A stretch of DNA of 64,000 bases from NCBI GenBank assembly GCA_033725935.1, contig MU867127.1, forward strand, positions 62,001 through 126,000, given 5' to 3'. Positions 22,951 to 33,182 of the stretch are shown piece after piece. Position 1 is the stretch's first letter, and every line of letters starts with the position of its first letter. The DNA is from Cladorrhinum sp. PSN259. Lineage: Eukaryota; Ascomycota; Sordariomycetes; Sordariales; Podosporaceae. A program made the position numbers and the translations under genes. The notes beneath the pieces were generated by a model that made no database searches, was not told the origin of the DNA, and was given only the letters and a program-made list of their open reading frames with translations.

Positions 22951-25900
22951 TTAGTGACCAGTCATTTCAGTCAACCTTCTCTGGCGAGGATCGAGAAGTC
23001 TAGAAACGCATTAGTATTCTATCAAACAAAGGACATACAGGCTGTTGAGCGTGGACATACCTGATAATCTTTACGTCCTTGTCGAGTGTATTCCGCCCCT
23101 CTATGGCATTGGGTGTGATAAAGATATACTGCCGATTGACCGACCGACGAGCCGCAGTGATCTGTCCAATCTGTCAGTCTCTTCCTGTTCTACGGCCAAC
23201 CAGAGAAGGAAAAGAACTTACAAGCATATTCGTGCTAATCGCCCGGTTTACGTTATCCATGAACACATCAAACTCGTCCAAACACCTCAAAGGCGACCCC
23301 ATAGCCTCCCAAATGGCCAACAACAAGCAAATAGATGAGAAGGACTTCTCGCCACCAGATAGAGTCTTCGTACTACGTCCTCCAGCCCCCCTCTCTGCCT
23401 TGTCAGGCTCGACCTCCAGATCCAATGCCTTGCGCTCATGATCGAGCAGCAGTTTCCCACGGAAACCACGTTCGCTAAGAAGATAGATGAAGTTGGCGCG
23501 AGACTGCGATGAGATGTACCGCTGAAATAGCCTCCACTTGTCAAGACGCAAGCCGAGAGCCTCCGACAACTTATCATTAGACATCCTCGTCTCACGGAGC
23601 AGCTTGTCCATCTTGCGGTGTGTCTCCACGGCCTGAGCAAAGAACGCAAGCACAGTCTTCTCATCCGTTCTCGGATCGTTCTTGAGCTTCTCGTATCGGG
23701 CATTGAGAGCAGAATACTTTGCAGCGATCGTGTTAAAAGTCTCGCCCTCCGGCGGGTCGATTCTGTGCTCACATATCCTAAGGGCTCCAGGTAGTACTTT
23801 GTTTTCGAGTTCGTCCTTCGCGGCCGCGAGTTTTTCTTCCTGTCTCTCCTTAAGTGCATGGAGCTCGTTGAGTTTTCCAAGGACAGCAACTCTTAAGTCG
23901 TGAGCATACCGCTTCTCCCCTGTATACTTCATAATCTTCTCCTCGGTCTTCTTGATCCGGGCCTCGACGTCCTGAACTCGAACTCTCTTTTCCTTGGCCT
24001 TCTGTCTTTCCTCCTCAACTTGCGCATTCTTTTCCCTCTTTTGCACACTCAAATCGCCAAAGAGTACACCCTTGAGCTCTCTTTCCTTTCTGAGCTCCTC
24101 CAGTTCGGACTGAAACATTCCCAACCCTTTGTCGCTTCCATCAAAATCCTCTAACTCCCCTTTGAGCTCATCAATCCGTTTCTGAACAGCCGCAAGCTGG
24201 GTTGCGAGATTGGCTTCTTCACGAGTTCGCTTTTGAATATCAGCATTGCAACGTTGGATTTCCTGCTGCACACGTCGTTTTTGGCCGCCAAGATCTTGAT
24301 AGTCGGCCTCAAGTTGGCGTAGACACTCCTTATAGTATGCCAATTGAGACTCATTGTCGGTGCGGATGCGAGGCTTTTGTCTTGGGTTCATTGTCACCGG
24401 GGAGGATGACATATTCCCTCTGTTCTCAATGCGCACACCTTCATTCCGCTTCCTGTCGTGGAAGCAGATGCAGGCCTTGACGTTTCGCGGCGGGGCTCCA
24501 TTGTACATGATCTCCTGACCCCTCGTACGCTGAGGGACTAGAATTGTCTGTTCTATGGCGGCGTGGATGATGAACTGGTCACGCACCAACGCATTGTCGA
24601 ACTTGAGAATCCGAAGAATGGTATCATATTCCTCGTCTGGTTCTTTGCCCTCGAGGTTGAGCGGGCGGTTGCTGCCAATCAAGACCGGTGTTGGGTTCCT
24701 GAAACCCATCCTGCTTATCATGTCTTGCAGGAGTCTTGCGTCCCTGTTGTTCATTACAAGGAAGCCGTTGAGGTTAGCCCCAAGTACAGACTCTACTATC
24801 GGTGACCATTCGGGTTTGGTCAGCTGAATTTGAGATCCCAAGGGACCGATAGGCTTCCTCTCAAATCGGGTTTCACCCTCAATTGCCCTGAGGAGCGCTT
24901 GCATCTTTTGGTCATATCCGGCATAAAGGGAAATGGTTTTCGATTCCGAATCCCTTATTCTCTCCTGAACTTGAGAAATCTCGCCCTGTTTGCTTTTGAT
25001 CGCATCATCAACTTGTGTGAGAGCTTTCTTCGCATCGGCAAGCTTGTTATCGAGGGGAATTTTATTGGATCGAACCTCCTCTTGCAGTTTCTCAATCTCA
25101 GGAACCTTGGCTTGCTCCTGCTCCAATTCTTGACGCTTTGCTGTTACCACCCCGCCGTCTGCCTCTGCCAGCTTCCTCTGGACGTCTTCAATCTTTTTCT
25201 CTACGTCCTTGATATCTGCCTCAGTGCTCGTGAGTCTCTCACGTGCTTCTCGTTCAGACTGATGAATTTTCGATAGTTCCGCCTTCAACCGGTTCACCTC
25301 TTCCTTGGCATTTTCGTGGTCCTCCTTAGCAGCCTCTTCCTCGCCTCTGAGTTCTTCAAGGATTTCCTTTTGGCGCACAAGTCTATCCTCAAAGGCCTGC
25401 AGTTCTTGGTCTTTTTCAGCGAGTTGCTGATCCACAAGAGCTACATCAGCATTGATCTGCGCGAGCTTGGCTTGCCTCTCTGACACGGCGTTTTCGTGCC
25501 AGACAACCTCAGCCCATGCAAGCTGCAGACGAATGCTATTAAGCTTCTCACGGAGCTTCCGTGTGCCGTCCAGTGCCTCTTTCATCCGGTTGGCTTTCTC
25601 CAATTCGGTCTGGGCGTGCTTCAGATTCTCTTCCTGAATAGGTATCTTGGCCATACAGGACTCAATGTTCTCAGCAATCAGCCGGTAGTCATTATCAAGC
25701 TGCTGAAGCTGGACACCCTCAATGAAGAACTTGTATTTCTGAGACTTGGTGGATGTGTTAAGGAATTCGCGAGCGTTGTCCTGAGACAAAACGTTGAGTG
25801 GGTTGTCAACCTGGAGTGCAAAGTACTCGACAATCTCGTCAACTTCTTGTTTCTTGGTGGAAATCGGTGTTTCAGTCGCCGACTTGATCTTGAAGCCACT

Positions 25901-26683
25901 GGAGCCGGTTTTCGAAAAATGGCGCTCGACAATGATGGAATCGCCATAAATCTCGGGTCTGTATGCGTCTTGCCCTTGGTTCTTGATCTTGACGGCGAGA
26001 ACAGACCTTTCGCAACCTTCCTTGACAAAGCTCTTCAAGCTCCCGCCGCGGTTGGTTGAGCTTGCCTTACCACCAAGGCACAAAGTGATGGCAGTCAGGA
26101 TCGCACTCTTGCCACTGCCGTTTTCTCCCACGATAAAATTAAGCAGGGGGCCGAGATCAACGTGTAGGCGCACGTGACACATGAAGTTGATACATGTAAT
26201 GCTCTCCAGAATTCCATTCTCGGCAACGACGTTTTCACCCAGCAGATTTGGACGTCCTTTTAGCAGTCTTTGGGTGGCCCTCTGGTCATCGGCATCCTCA
26301 TTTCGCAAATGGTCGAAACCATTGTCACGCATCAACTCATATTGGGTTTTTGGTGGAGTGTCCGGACCCGGAGAATTGGCTGCTGGTGTGCTCTCGCTGA
26401 AGTCTGGCGTGGCCGCACGGAGAGATACGCGAGCGTGCTTGTCGGATTCATCATTGATAGACACACGGACACGTTTGCGCTGCTGAAATACTGGTTAGAA
26501 GTGCTTATTATATTTGTCGCCGGGGCAAGGTGATTCTAGACTCACCGATTCTACCTGAACCAGGTTTGATCGTGCTTGTCGTAGTTCAACGGTCCCATCG
26601 TCTTCGCCGTCCTCCGGATCCTCGCGCCGCACGCGTTTCCGTGAGGACTCGGCCTCAAGGTTATTAATGGTCTTTGACGGCAT
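22951..26683 (-). CDS. SMC6: Structural maintenance of chromosomes protein 6 (Smc6)
   Basis: Four exons, in transcript order: 26683-26546, 26482-23222, 23161-23061 and 22999-22951. They encode 1182 residues, the usual Smc6 size. Smc6 pairs with Smc5 in the SUMO-ligase-linked complex that resolves recombination and replication intermediates; the Neurospora and fission-yeast counterparts are known from DNA-repair mutants. The Walker A motif GENGSGKS sits at about residues 165-172, preceded by the Smc6-typical ITCINFMCHVRL. Two long coiled coils flank a central hinge. The C-terminal head has the signature KTLSGGEKSFSSICLLLAIW followed by Walker B CLDEFDVFMDNVNR. The last two small exons supply ITAARRSVNRQYIFITPNAI and the terminal LLDPRQRRLTEMTGH. 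A basic, acidic-patched N-terminal tail (1-90) is probably disordered. Confidence 0.94.
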
Positions 26684-28003
26684 GACGAAATTCCATTTAG
26701 CAACGAGGTTCTCTCTAAACGAGATACTGCCTTCCGATGGTCTTCCTACAGGGCTCCGGTGTTACAAAAGACGAAAACTGCAAGGCAGAGGAACCTGGTA
26801 AATCAAAGTGGTGCACGCGCCACTCGCGTTCGGCCCCCTCAAAAAGCGCGTTTGGGGAACGAAACCGCCCAAAGTCCAGTGACCTCGTCCCACTTTTACC
26901 CACCTCAGGTACCCGAGACCGCGCCGAGAGGTCCAAGCTCCTTGCCAAAACCCACTGTCGCAGTGGGCTCCCGCGAACCGATCGCCTGGGTCAAGCCGAA
27001 CTGGTCGTCGTCACGGCCGGGGTTTAAAGTGGCAACCCCCACACCGAAGTTCTTGGGAATCGAGTGTTGGGTTGGGTGCCAAAGCAACGCAAGCAGGTAC
27101 AGATACTCTGTACTGAAATCAACACATTGATGAAAGTGGATGAAGGTTTTGGAAATGTTTAAAAAGTGAAACTGAGGCGAGCCTTCCCGTCATGTCTGGC
27201 ACTGCCAGGTTTAGGCAACCATCCGATTGTGCCTTCCTTTCGAGAAAGCAGGAACTCTGAAGGCAGTGGCGTCCCATTCTTGGCTGCATTCAAGTCCCAG
27301 GAAGGAAAAGAAACTCCATTTCAAAGTCGGCAAAGATCAAATCAAGAAACATGAATAGTACAGCAGAGTTGCTGCCTGGGGATTAGGGCTTTGACGGATT
27401 CCGAATGAGTTTCTAAGAGGACTATATCGAGGATATACTCGTTTATCATAGTAAGAGGGTCGATGACTCCCTACCTAATCTAGAAGCAATTCGAAAATCC
27501 GCAAACAAGGAGCCGATGCCAGTTAAGTTAGCTAAAACTGCCTGCATCTAGCAACAAAAGCCTTTTCGGATCAGAACAAAAATACAAGAAGGTATATACA
27601 ACAACATCCTTCCAGCCCTTTAAAATATAAATGGGATACCTCAATCAGTCCCCATTCAAGCTTTAGTCTATCGTATCTTTACGGTATAGTATCAAAGATG
27701 AATGACTTATCATCTACCTCTTCCAGAAAGCGTAGCAAATCCTTTCACATTTTCCAAGTTCAAATATCTGAAATCGATAGCGAACGCCTTTCTCATCAAG
27801 GCTGCAAAGTTACTGCCAAAATAGTCAAGCCTAGCAAACAACAGCAATGGAGTTTAGATCTACAAGGCCAAACTCCTTGTCATTCCCCTAGTACAGAACA
27901 CAGTAAGTATAGCAAGATTAAAACCTCTGTCTCTTGCTTTAGCCATGATTGTTTGCTGACGCCGGCCGGATGAAATACCGCTACGTTAACTATCTTATAC
28001 TAC

Positions 28004-28290
28004 TGACGATTACAAAGAACGCCAAAGAGGAAGGACTTGCCGATGTGGCTAGGGAGGCACTGTCTCCATTCTTTGATCTCGGCGGTAAGCGGGAAAATCC
28101 AGCAACAGACGAAGGCGACAGTGGAGAGGATGTTGATGCTGGCGAGGCCGCGAATGCGGCGAAGACCGGAGATGAGAACCAAGACTGAGAGAAGGAGAAT
28201 GGTGCCACCCGGTCAGGTCCAAGCATCCGGAACCACAGCATGTTGAAGAGGGACATAGTCATCAATACAATTGCAGGCATGATTAATGAT
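28004..28290 (-). pseudogene. Possible relic of a multi-pass membrane protein
   Basis: Reading leftward, one frame encodes a hydrophobic stretch (MPAIVLMTMSLFNMLWFRML) and then runs into low-quality sequence. A second frame picks up directly with ILLLSVLVLISGLRRIRGLA, then ILSTVAFVCCWIFPLTAEIK, and ends at a stop at about 28004. The second frame uses C-ending codons like the real genes nearby. The switch between frames occurs within a few codons, too short for an intron, so an indel in a decaying membrane-protein gene is one explanation. Chance is another. No family recognised. Confidence 0.25.
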
Positions 28291-28718
28291 GATCGCCACA
28301 AGGTCAACCTAGGTGATATGAGTTGACGTATACTAGGCAAGAACAAGCGAGAAAGCGGCAGCAGCCGCCTCTCTCCCTCCCTCTCTTATAGCTGCCCAAG
28401 ATATGACTCCGCCAATATACAATATGCGGTATGAGTGTCATGGACGGTGATTGGGACGAGCTCAAGCGGTATAACTTGAAAGAACTTTATGGACAAGTGA
28501 ATCTCAATAGTGGTGGCAACGGAGCCAAGGACGGCCGTGAGGTGTCAAAGGTGGAAGATGCATGAAAATGCACAAGATAACCATGGCAAAAGCGCAAAAT
28601 ATACATCATGGTTACTTCGGTCTTTTTGTTTCTTGGTCTCGCCGGGCATCATGCATCATCACAGGAAATAATGTGAAACCACTGGCTTCAATCCGAACCC
28701 GAGGAAAAATCCTTGCGA

Positions 28719-28741
28719 GGTAGGGAGGGAGGGAGGGAGGA
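28719..28741. repeat. GGGA tetranucleotide repeat
   Basis: About five tandem GGGA units in the non-coding region upstream of the APH-like gene. Confidence 0.7.
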
Positions 28742-31363
28742 GGCGGTTGGCGAACGTCCGAGGTGCATATGCTTGCTCAGGCCGCGGATGAAGAAGAGGG
28801 GACGCTAAGCCCTATTCAAGATAATTTTGACGAGAAGACACACACGGGCGGACGTGGAGGTTGCCGGAGGTTGCTTGTTGTCAAATGTCAACTCAAAGTA
28901 GCCCCTGCCAATATTTGGCTGCGGGCAAGAACCAACTAACGGCCCGTGAGCCTTTTCATCAGGCGGCTCATTTGATATGGTAGCAATGCAGAATGTCCGC
29001 GCAGGACTAGGTACAGTACCTGACTGCAAGTACCCCCAAAGAAAGCCAAGCGTGTCCCAAAGAGGCGGGACCTGGCTTGAACTTTGGGGAGAGAAGTTCT
29101 GGTGATGGATGCCACAATGGAGATAGCCGCTCCGACGTTGCCTTTCGCCTGTTGGATGTAACCCCATCATCCGTGAGTCAAGAGGTGGGAGGGAAGGGGA
29201 AGGGGGAGATCTCCCTTGTTCCCTGTGGCCGTTGGGAACTTAGCAAGCGGATACACTATTTTTCGTTTCTTTTTTCCCTCAAACTTGAGATGGTGGCTCC
29301 TCGGATGAAATCCCATGGTAGGGGATAATCGAATTTCCCGGAGTAGAGGAGGTACTTTCCAATGGAGCTTTTCGAAACGAAGCTTTCCGTTTACTGGCAA
29401 CTACTGCAGTAGCTACATGTACGGAATAGCTTCAGTTCCGCGGAAGCATATACATAAATATTGCATGACGGCATGAACAACTCATCAAAGGACTTTAGAC
29501 GCGATGATTTTCCTGCATGAGAAAACAGCTATTTGCAATATTGGCAGTAAGTTGTGGCTCTTTTCTTCAACAACAAGGCCTGTCATGAAGGAGAAATAAT
29601 CAGAGAGTAAAAGTTCCTTGACAAGTGTCGTCCCAAAATTCCCAGTTGCATCCCGCAAAGTTTTTGGGCCGCTGCTGTTTCCGGGTTTCCTTTTCGCTTA
29701 AGTCTGGCCAATCACCAAACTCCCGGCTCGCTTCTGGGTGCGCCTCCCAGAAACCTAGAACCCGGCAAGATGGGACCCCAGAGTCAGTCAAAACAAGCGA
29801 AAACAGGGGGGTCTTGAACTTCGAAGATGGGATGGAAAAGTGAATAATTACCAGTATCGTTGAAAGTCTTACCTTACGCTATCGAGGATTTTGCTTATGC
29901 TTTTGCGCCGATCAATTGATGATTCATATATTTCGAGTTTCTTTCTACGGCACAATTCGCTTGTTGTTTCCTGGATGGAACAAGAGGATGAACAAGTCTT
30001 ACCGCTTCAGCTCCATATTTTAAGGTTGACTGAAGGTTTGTACCATTGTGTGAGTGCTCACCGAGGACTCTTTCAGACAATGAAGTGCACCTTCCTTTTT
30101 GGCAAGGACTTGATTCCAATCCGTCCGTCAGAATTGATTACCGTAACGGCAGTGAAAGCGGCAGTAGCGGTCAATAATGAAACTCTGTCGGACTGAGGGT
30201 GTGTTGCACAAAGAAACAACCCATCATCCTCAATGCGCCACACATATCGATCTGATTATACTTTTAAAATGAGGATAATATTTTTAACATCACGATATCC
30301 GAGGACAGGTTCGCATGAACATGCTGCTTTACAAACGGGGAACGGTAATAACCTCGTCGGAATACCTAACCAGTACATGACTAGCTTGGGTACCAAAATA
30401 CCAACTCGCAGCTTTGATCAACATCCAGCTCCCCCAAACCAGATGACATGCCCGTAGATTCTTCTCCGCAAGCTCCGCAGCTCGGCCCTTGGGGGTAGGC
30501 GGAAAGGAACCGAGAGCTGTCTCAATTAGCGAGACTGGCGTATGCTGGCGCGCCACCTTTCCACTCTTTTTGATGTGCCCCTCCCGCGACAGATAGACTG
30601 CAATCACAAGAAGCCCATGCTGCTTGTCCCTCTCGCTATGGGCCCCGTCCTATTCGTCAATGACCCTTTTATGCTCGCTTCACGATGTGGGCTCTCTTGG
30701 CCCACAGAAGCCGAGAACAGACAATAGAAAGAAGCGAGAAACTTGACTCTTCAGACAGCCCCACGGGGCGGGCCATTCCCATCAACAAGTGTATTCTATA
30801 AGCCGGCCATCCGCTATCCGCACGGGTAGGGGCTTGAGTAGGGGCATTTTTTCTGTTTATAGCTCAGCTGGTCTGTCTTGCATCAGTGAGGGCTTGGGAT
30901 CCCTCATCGCAAGCTAACTTGTCCAGCTGTCAGATATCTCATCCAACTTCCAAGGAGTTTATATAAGAAGAAGGAAGGGGAGCAGCGAAATCAAAGTTTT
31001 GGCGAAGCCCTCTCATCGCTCGCCAAACACAACGTTACTGCTCGCTCGCTAAAAGGGGGGAAAGGGATACTACCTTTGCTGCTTATTGTTTCCCCCCTTT
31101 GTCTTGTGGTTCTAGGAGGTCGGAAGCAGCCTGACTCCCCCGTAAACACTCGGCAACATCCACATCCACTTACGACATAACTCCGTACCCAAGTCCCTGT
31201 AGGGTATATACCTTTTGTACCGGGAGTTGGCAACCGGGGATATCCAGCAAGCAAACGTCGACCGGAAAGCAGGCCCATATTCCCTCCTCCTCCCAGCAAA
31301 GGCGGCTCTCCCCAAAACAAATAGACAACCAGTTGCAGCCCCTTTCTATCCCCTTTCGCCCAA

Positions 31364-32992
31364 ATGGCCACCACCGCTGTCCAAACCACCACCACCACCA
31401 AGGGGCACACCACAACACAAACTAGTTGTTCTTTTGTCCAAAATAGCTTACTCAAACAAACCGTTCAGCGGAATCTGGCTCTCATATCCACCCAAACCAG
31501 CTACCCGGATCCCCAACAAGACCTTTTTGTTTGCGGGAGGATAACAATGTGTCAACCACCATCCAACGAGGCCGTTCGTGAAATACTCGGCACGGCCATC
31601 CCACCAGAAGTTACCGTCGAGAAAGTTCAGCCAGTCCCTACCCTCCGGCCGCAAAGGATATTCCAAGTCGATTGCTCCGATAATACCTCCTTGCATTTCG
31701 TCACGTCCCCTTACTCCAAATGGCGGCCGCTTAGATCAGATCATGGCATGGTGCTCAGCGAGACCATAGCCGTAAGATGGATCAAGGAGAGGGCAGAACA
31801 GAGATTTCCCTCTCGTCCACCTTCTGCGGCCTCTTCTACCCCAAAAGACAAGAACGAAACCGACGAGGACGACCCGGAAAACGAAGAGCAGAAGAAGTTC
31901 GCACAACTAATTCCAAACATCATCCACCACGGCCAAGAAACAAGCGGCAACAGAGACTGGTACACCTTCTACACTCCCTCAACGGGAAGGCCACTCGCCT
32001 TGCTCAACCCTCCGCTCTCCCCGGCAGATCGAGACGTCGAAACCGGGATAAACTTTCAGCTCGGCAGACTATACAGACAGCTTGCGAGACTCTCCTCGCC
32101 TACTGGCCGCTTCGGCCCCGTAGCTGCTACCATTCCGGCCAACTACTACAGCGCTGGCGGCAGTGGTAGCGCACCTTCCAGCCCTTCCTTCCAAAGACAA
32201 CAACAACAACACCTCGGAGCCGTAGGGGGGCTTTTCGGCACCGTCGGCGCTGCTACCTGGCAAGTTGCCTTCCACTCAATGCTGGAAAGTAGTCTCCGAG
32301 ACGGCGAGGACATGGCGGTGGTGTTGAGCTATCCCACCATCCGACGACACTTTAGAAGGCTGGGATACTTGCTTGATGAGGTCACGACCCCTCGTTTGGT
32401 GGTTGTCGATGCCGGGGATGAGAACAACATCCTCGTCGAGGAGCAAGAGGAAACCGAAGAAGGACAAAAGGGATGGCAACTTGTCGGTCTGAGGGATTGG
32501 TCCAGCTGCGTGTTTGGAGATCCGTTGTTGGGGGCTGTGTTCAGTGATCCGGAGCTCGCACCGCAGCAGCCGCCTTCGAGTGAGTTTCTGAGGGGGTTTA
32601 ATCAAGACAACCACACGACAACAACGCAGTCCAGCAGCGCCGAGCCGTCGTCTTCTTCTTCAGCAGCAGCAGCAGCAGCAAGCACAATGGTATACCCACT
32701 CAACCTAAACCGAACCGTAATAGAAGATGTCGATACAGCCTGGGTGCGTCTCTTGCTATACCAGGTATACCACGCCGTCACGAGGATTGTTGCCGAGTTT
32801 TACAGACCAAGAGCGGATAGTGGCGCAAGAGAGCTGGACGCGAGGAGGAGGTTGAACGTGATCTTGGCCAAGCTGGCTGAGGTGCCTGATGATGTGAAGA
32901 GCAGCAAAAGGGTCAAACATCCGAGGCCGAGCGGGGAGATGTCGCCTGCTAAGAGATTGAGGGCTTTGCCGGCCCCGGAGGGGAGTAATTAA
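31364..32992 (+). CDS. APH-family (aminoglycoside phosphotransferase-like) kinase-fold protein
   Basis: A single exon of 542 codons. Fungal APH-fold proteins are protein-kinase-like small-molecule phosphotransferases, mostly of unknown substrate. The order of motifs matches: a lipophilic beta strand SLHFVTSPYSKWRPLRSDHG followed by LSETIAVRWIKE (about 110-140); LIPNIIHHGQETSGNRDWYT and GRPLALL (about 185-215); the helical NFQLGRLYRQL segment; a linker with HSMLESSLRDGEDMAVVLSY; the catalytic-loop equivalent TPRLVVVDAGDENNILV (about 340-356); and the metal-binding loop equivalent GLRDWSSCVFGDPLLG. The catalytic loop normally reads H-x-D-x4-N; here His is replaced by Val, while Asp and Asn remain. 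A poly-Ala/Ser insert lies at about 425-445. The first 60 residues are Thr/Gln-rich, and translation could instead begin at MCQPPSNEAV about 63 codons in. The resistance-type name reflects fold only. Confidence 0.65.
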   Translation: MATTAVQTTTTTKGHTTTQTSCSFVQNSLLKQTVQRNLALISTQTSYPDPQQDLFVCGRITMCQPPSNEAVREILGTAIPPEVTVEKVQPVPTLRPQRIFQVDCSDNTSLHFVTSPYSKWRPLRSDHGMVLSETIAVRWIKERAEQRFPSRPPSAASSTPKDKNETDEDDPENEEQKKFAQLIPNIIHHGQETSGNRDWYTFYTPSTGRPLALLNPPLSPADRDVETGINFQLGRLYRQLARLSSPTGRFGPVAATIPANYYSAGGSGSAPSSPSFQRQQQQHLGAVGGLFGTVGAATWQVAFHSMLESSLRDGEDMAVVLSYPTIRRHFRRLGYLLDEVTTPRLVVVDAGDENNILVEEQEETEEGQKGWQLVGLRDWSSCVFGDPLLGAVFSDPELAPQQPPSSEFLRGFNQDNHTTTTQSSSAEPSSSSSAAAAAASTMVYPLNLNRTVIEDVDTAWVRLLLYQVYHAVTRIVAEFYRPRADSGARELDARRRLNVILAKLAEVPDDVKSSKRVKHPRPSGEMSPAKRLRALPAPEGSN

Positions 32993-33182
32993 TGATGATG
33001 TCTTCTAGGCATCCATGTATTTGGTAAACGATATGCGGGCGTGAATCTGTATACAATATGTGGTGGGGATTGAAATATTCCTGAGATAGATGATTTTGAT
33101 ATGACCTAAGATACCTAGCTAGATATACGCGGTGTTTTGGGGGGTTGAAATAATTCTGATAGTCTTCTTTTTTCCAGTCCCT
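32993..33182. other. Short convergent spacer
   Basis: A 190-bp spacer between the stop codons of the APH-like gene and the pyruvate decarboxylase gene, AT-rich. The two 3' UTRs very likely overlap. Confidence 0.5.

Larger units (their letters stand above)
26684..31363. other. 4.7-kb gene-poor region between SMC6 and the APH-like gene
   Basis: No complete gene can be supported. An AT-rich patch at about 27400-28020 contains a 68-codon open stretch from 27698 that ends at a GTAAGT donor (27903), but no in-phase continuation was found. A minus-strand hydrophobic open frame lies at about 28004-28200. A 44-codon ATG frame is at 28431-28565 (+). A GGGA repeat lies at about 28719-28741. The proximal 500 bp (30850-31363) upstream of the phosphotransferase gene are pyrimidine-rich and probably its promoter and leader. 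Confidence 0.5.

Noticed and set aside
28431..28565. 44-codon ATG frame with plausible-looking sequence
   Set aside because: Length is within chance expectation, and no splice sites link it to other exons.
30857..30917. tRNA-like sequence with an A-box-like TAGCTCAGCTGGT and a downstream GAGGG/CCCTC hairpin
   Set aside because: The T-arm loop does not contain the GTTCRANYC B box, the loop is eight rather than seven bases, and no acceptor stem pairs at the expected distance.
31364..32992. Antibiotic-resistance gene interpretation of the APH-like protein
   Set aside because: The similarity is at fold level to a large fungal family. The catalytic loop is altered and no mobile element is nearby.
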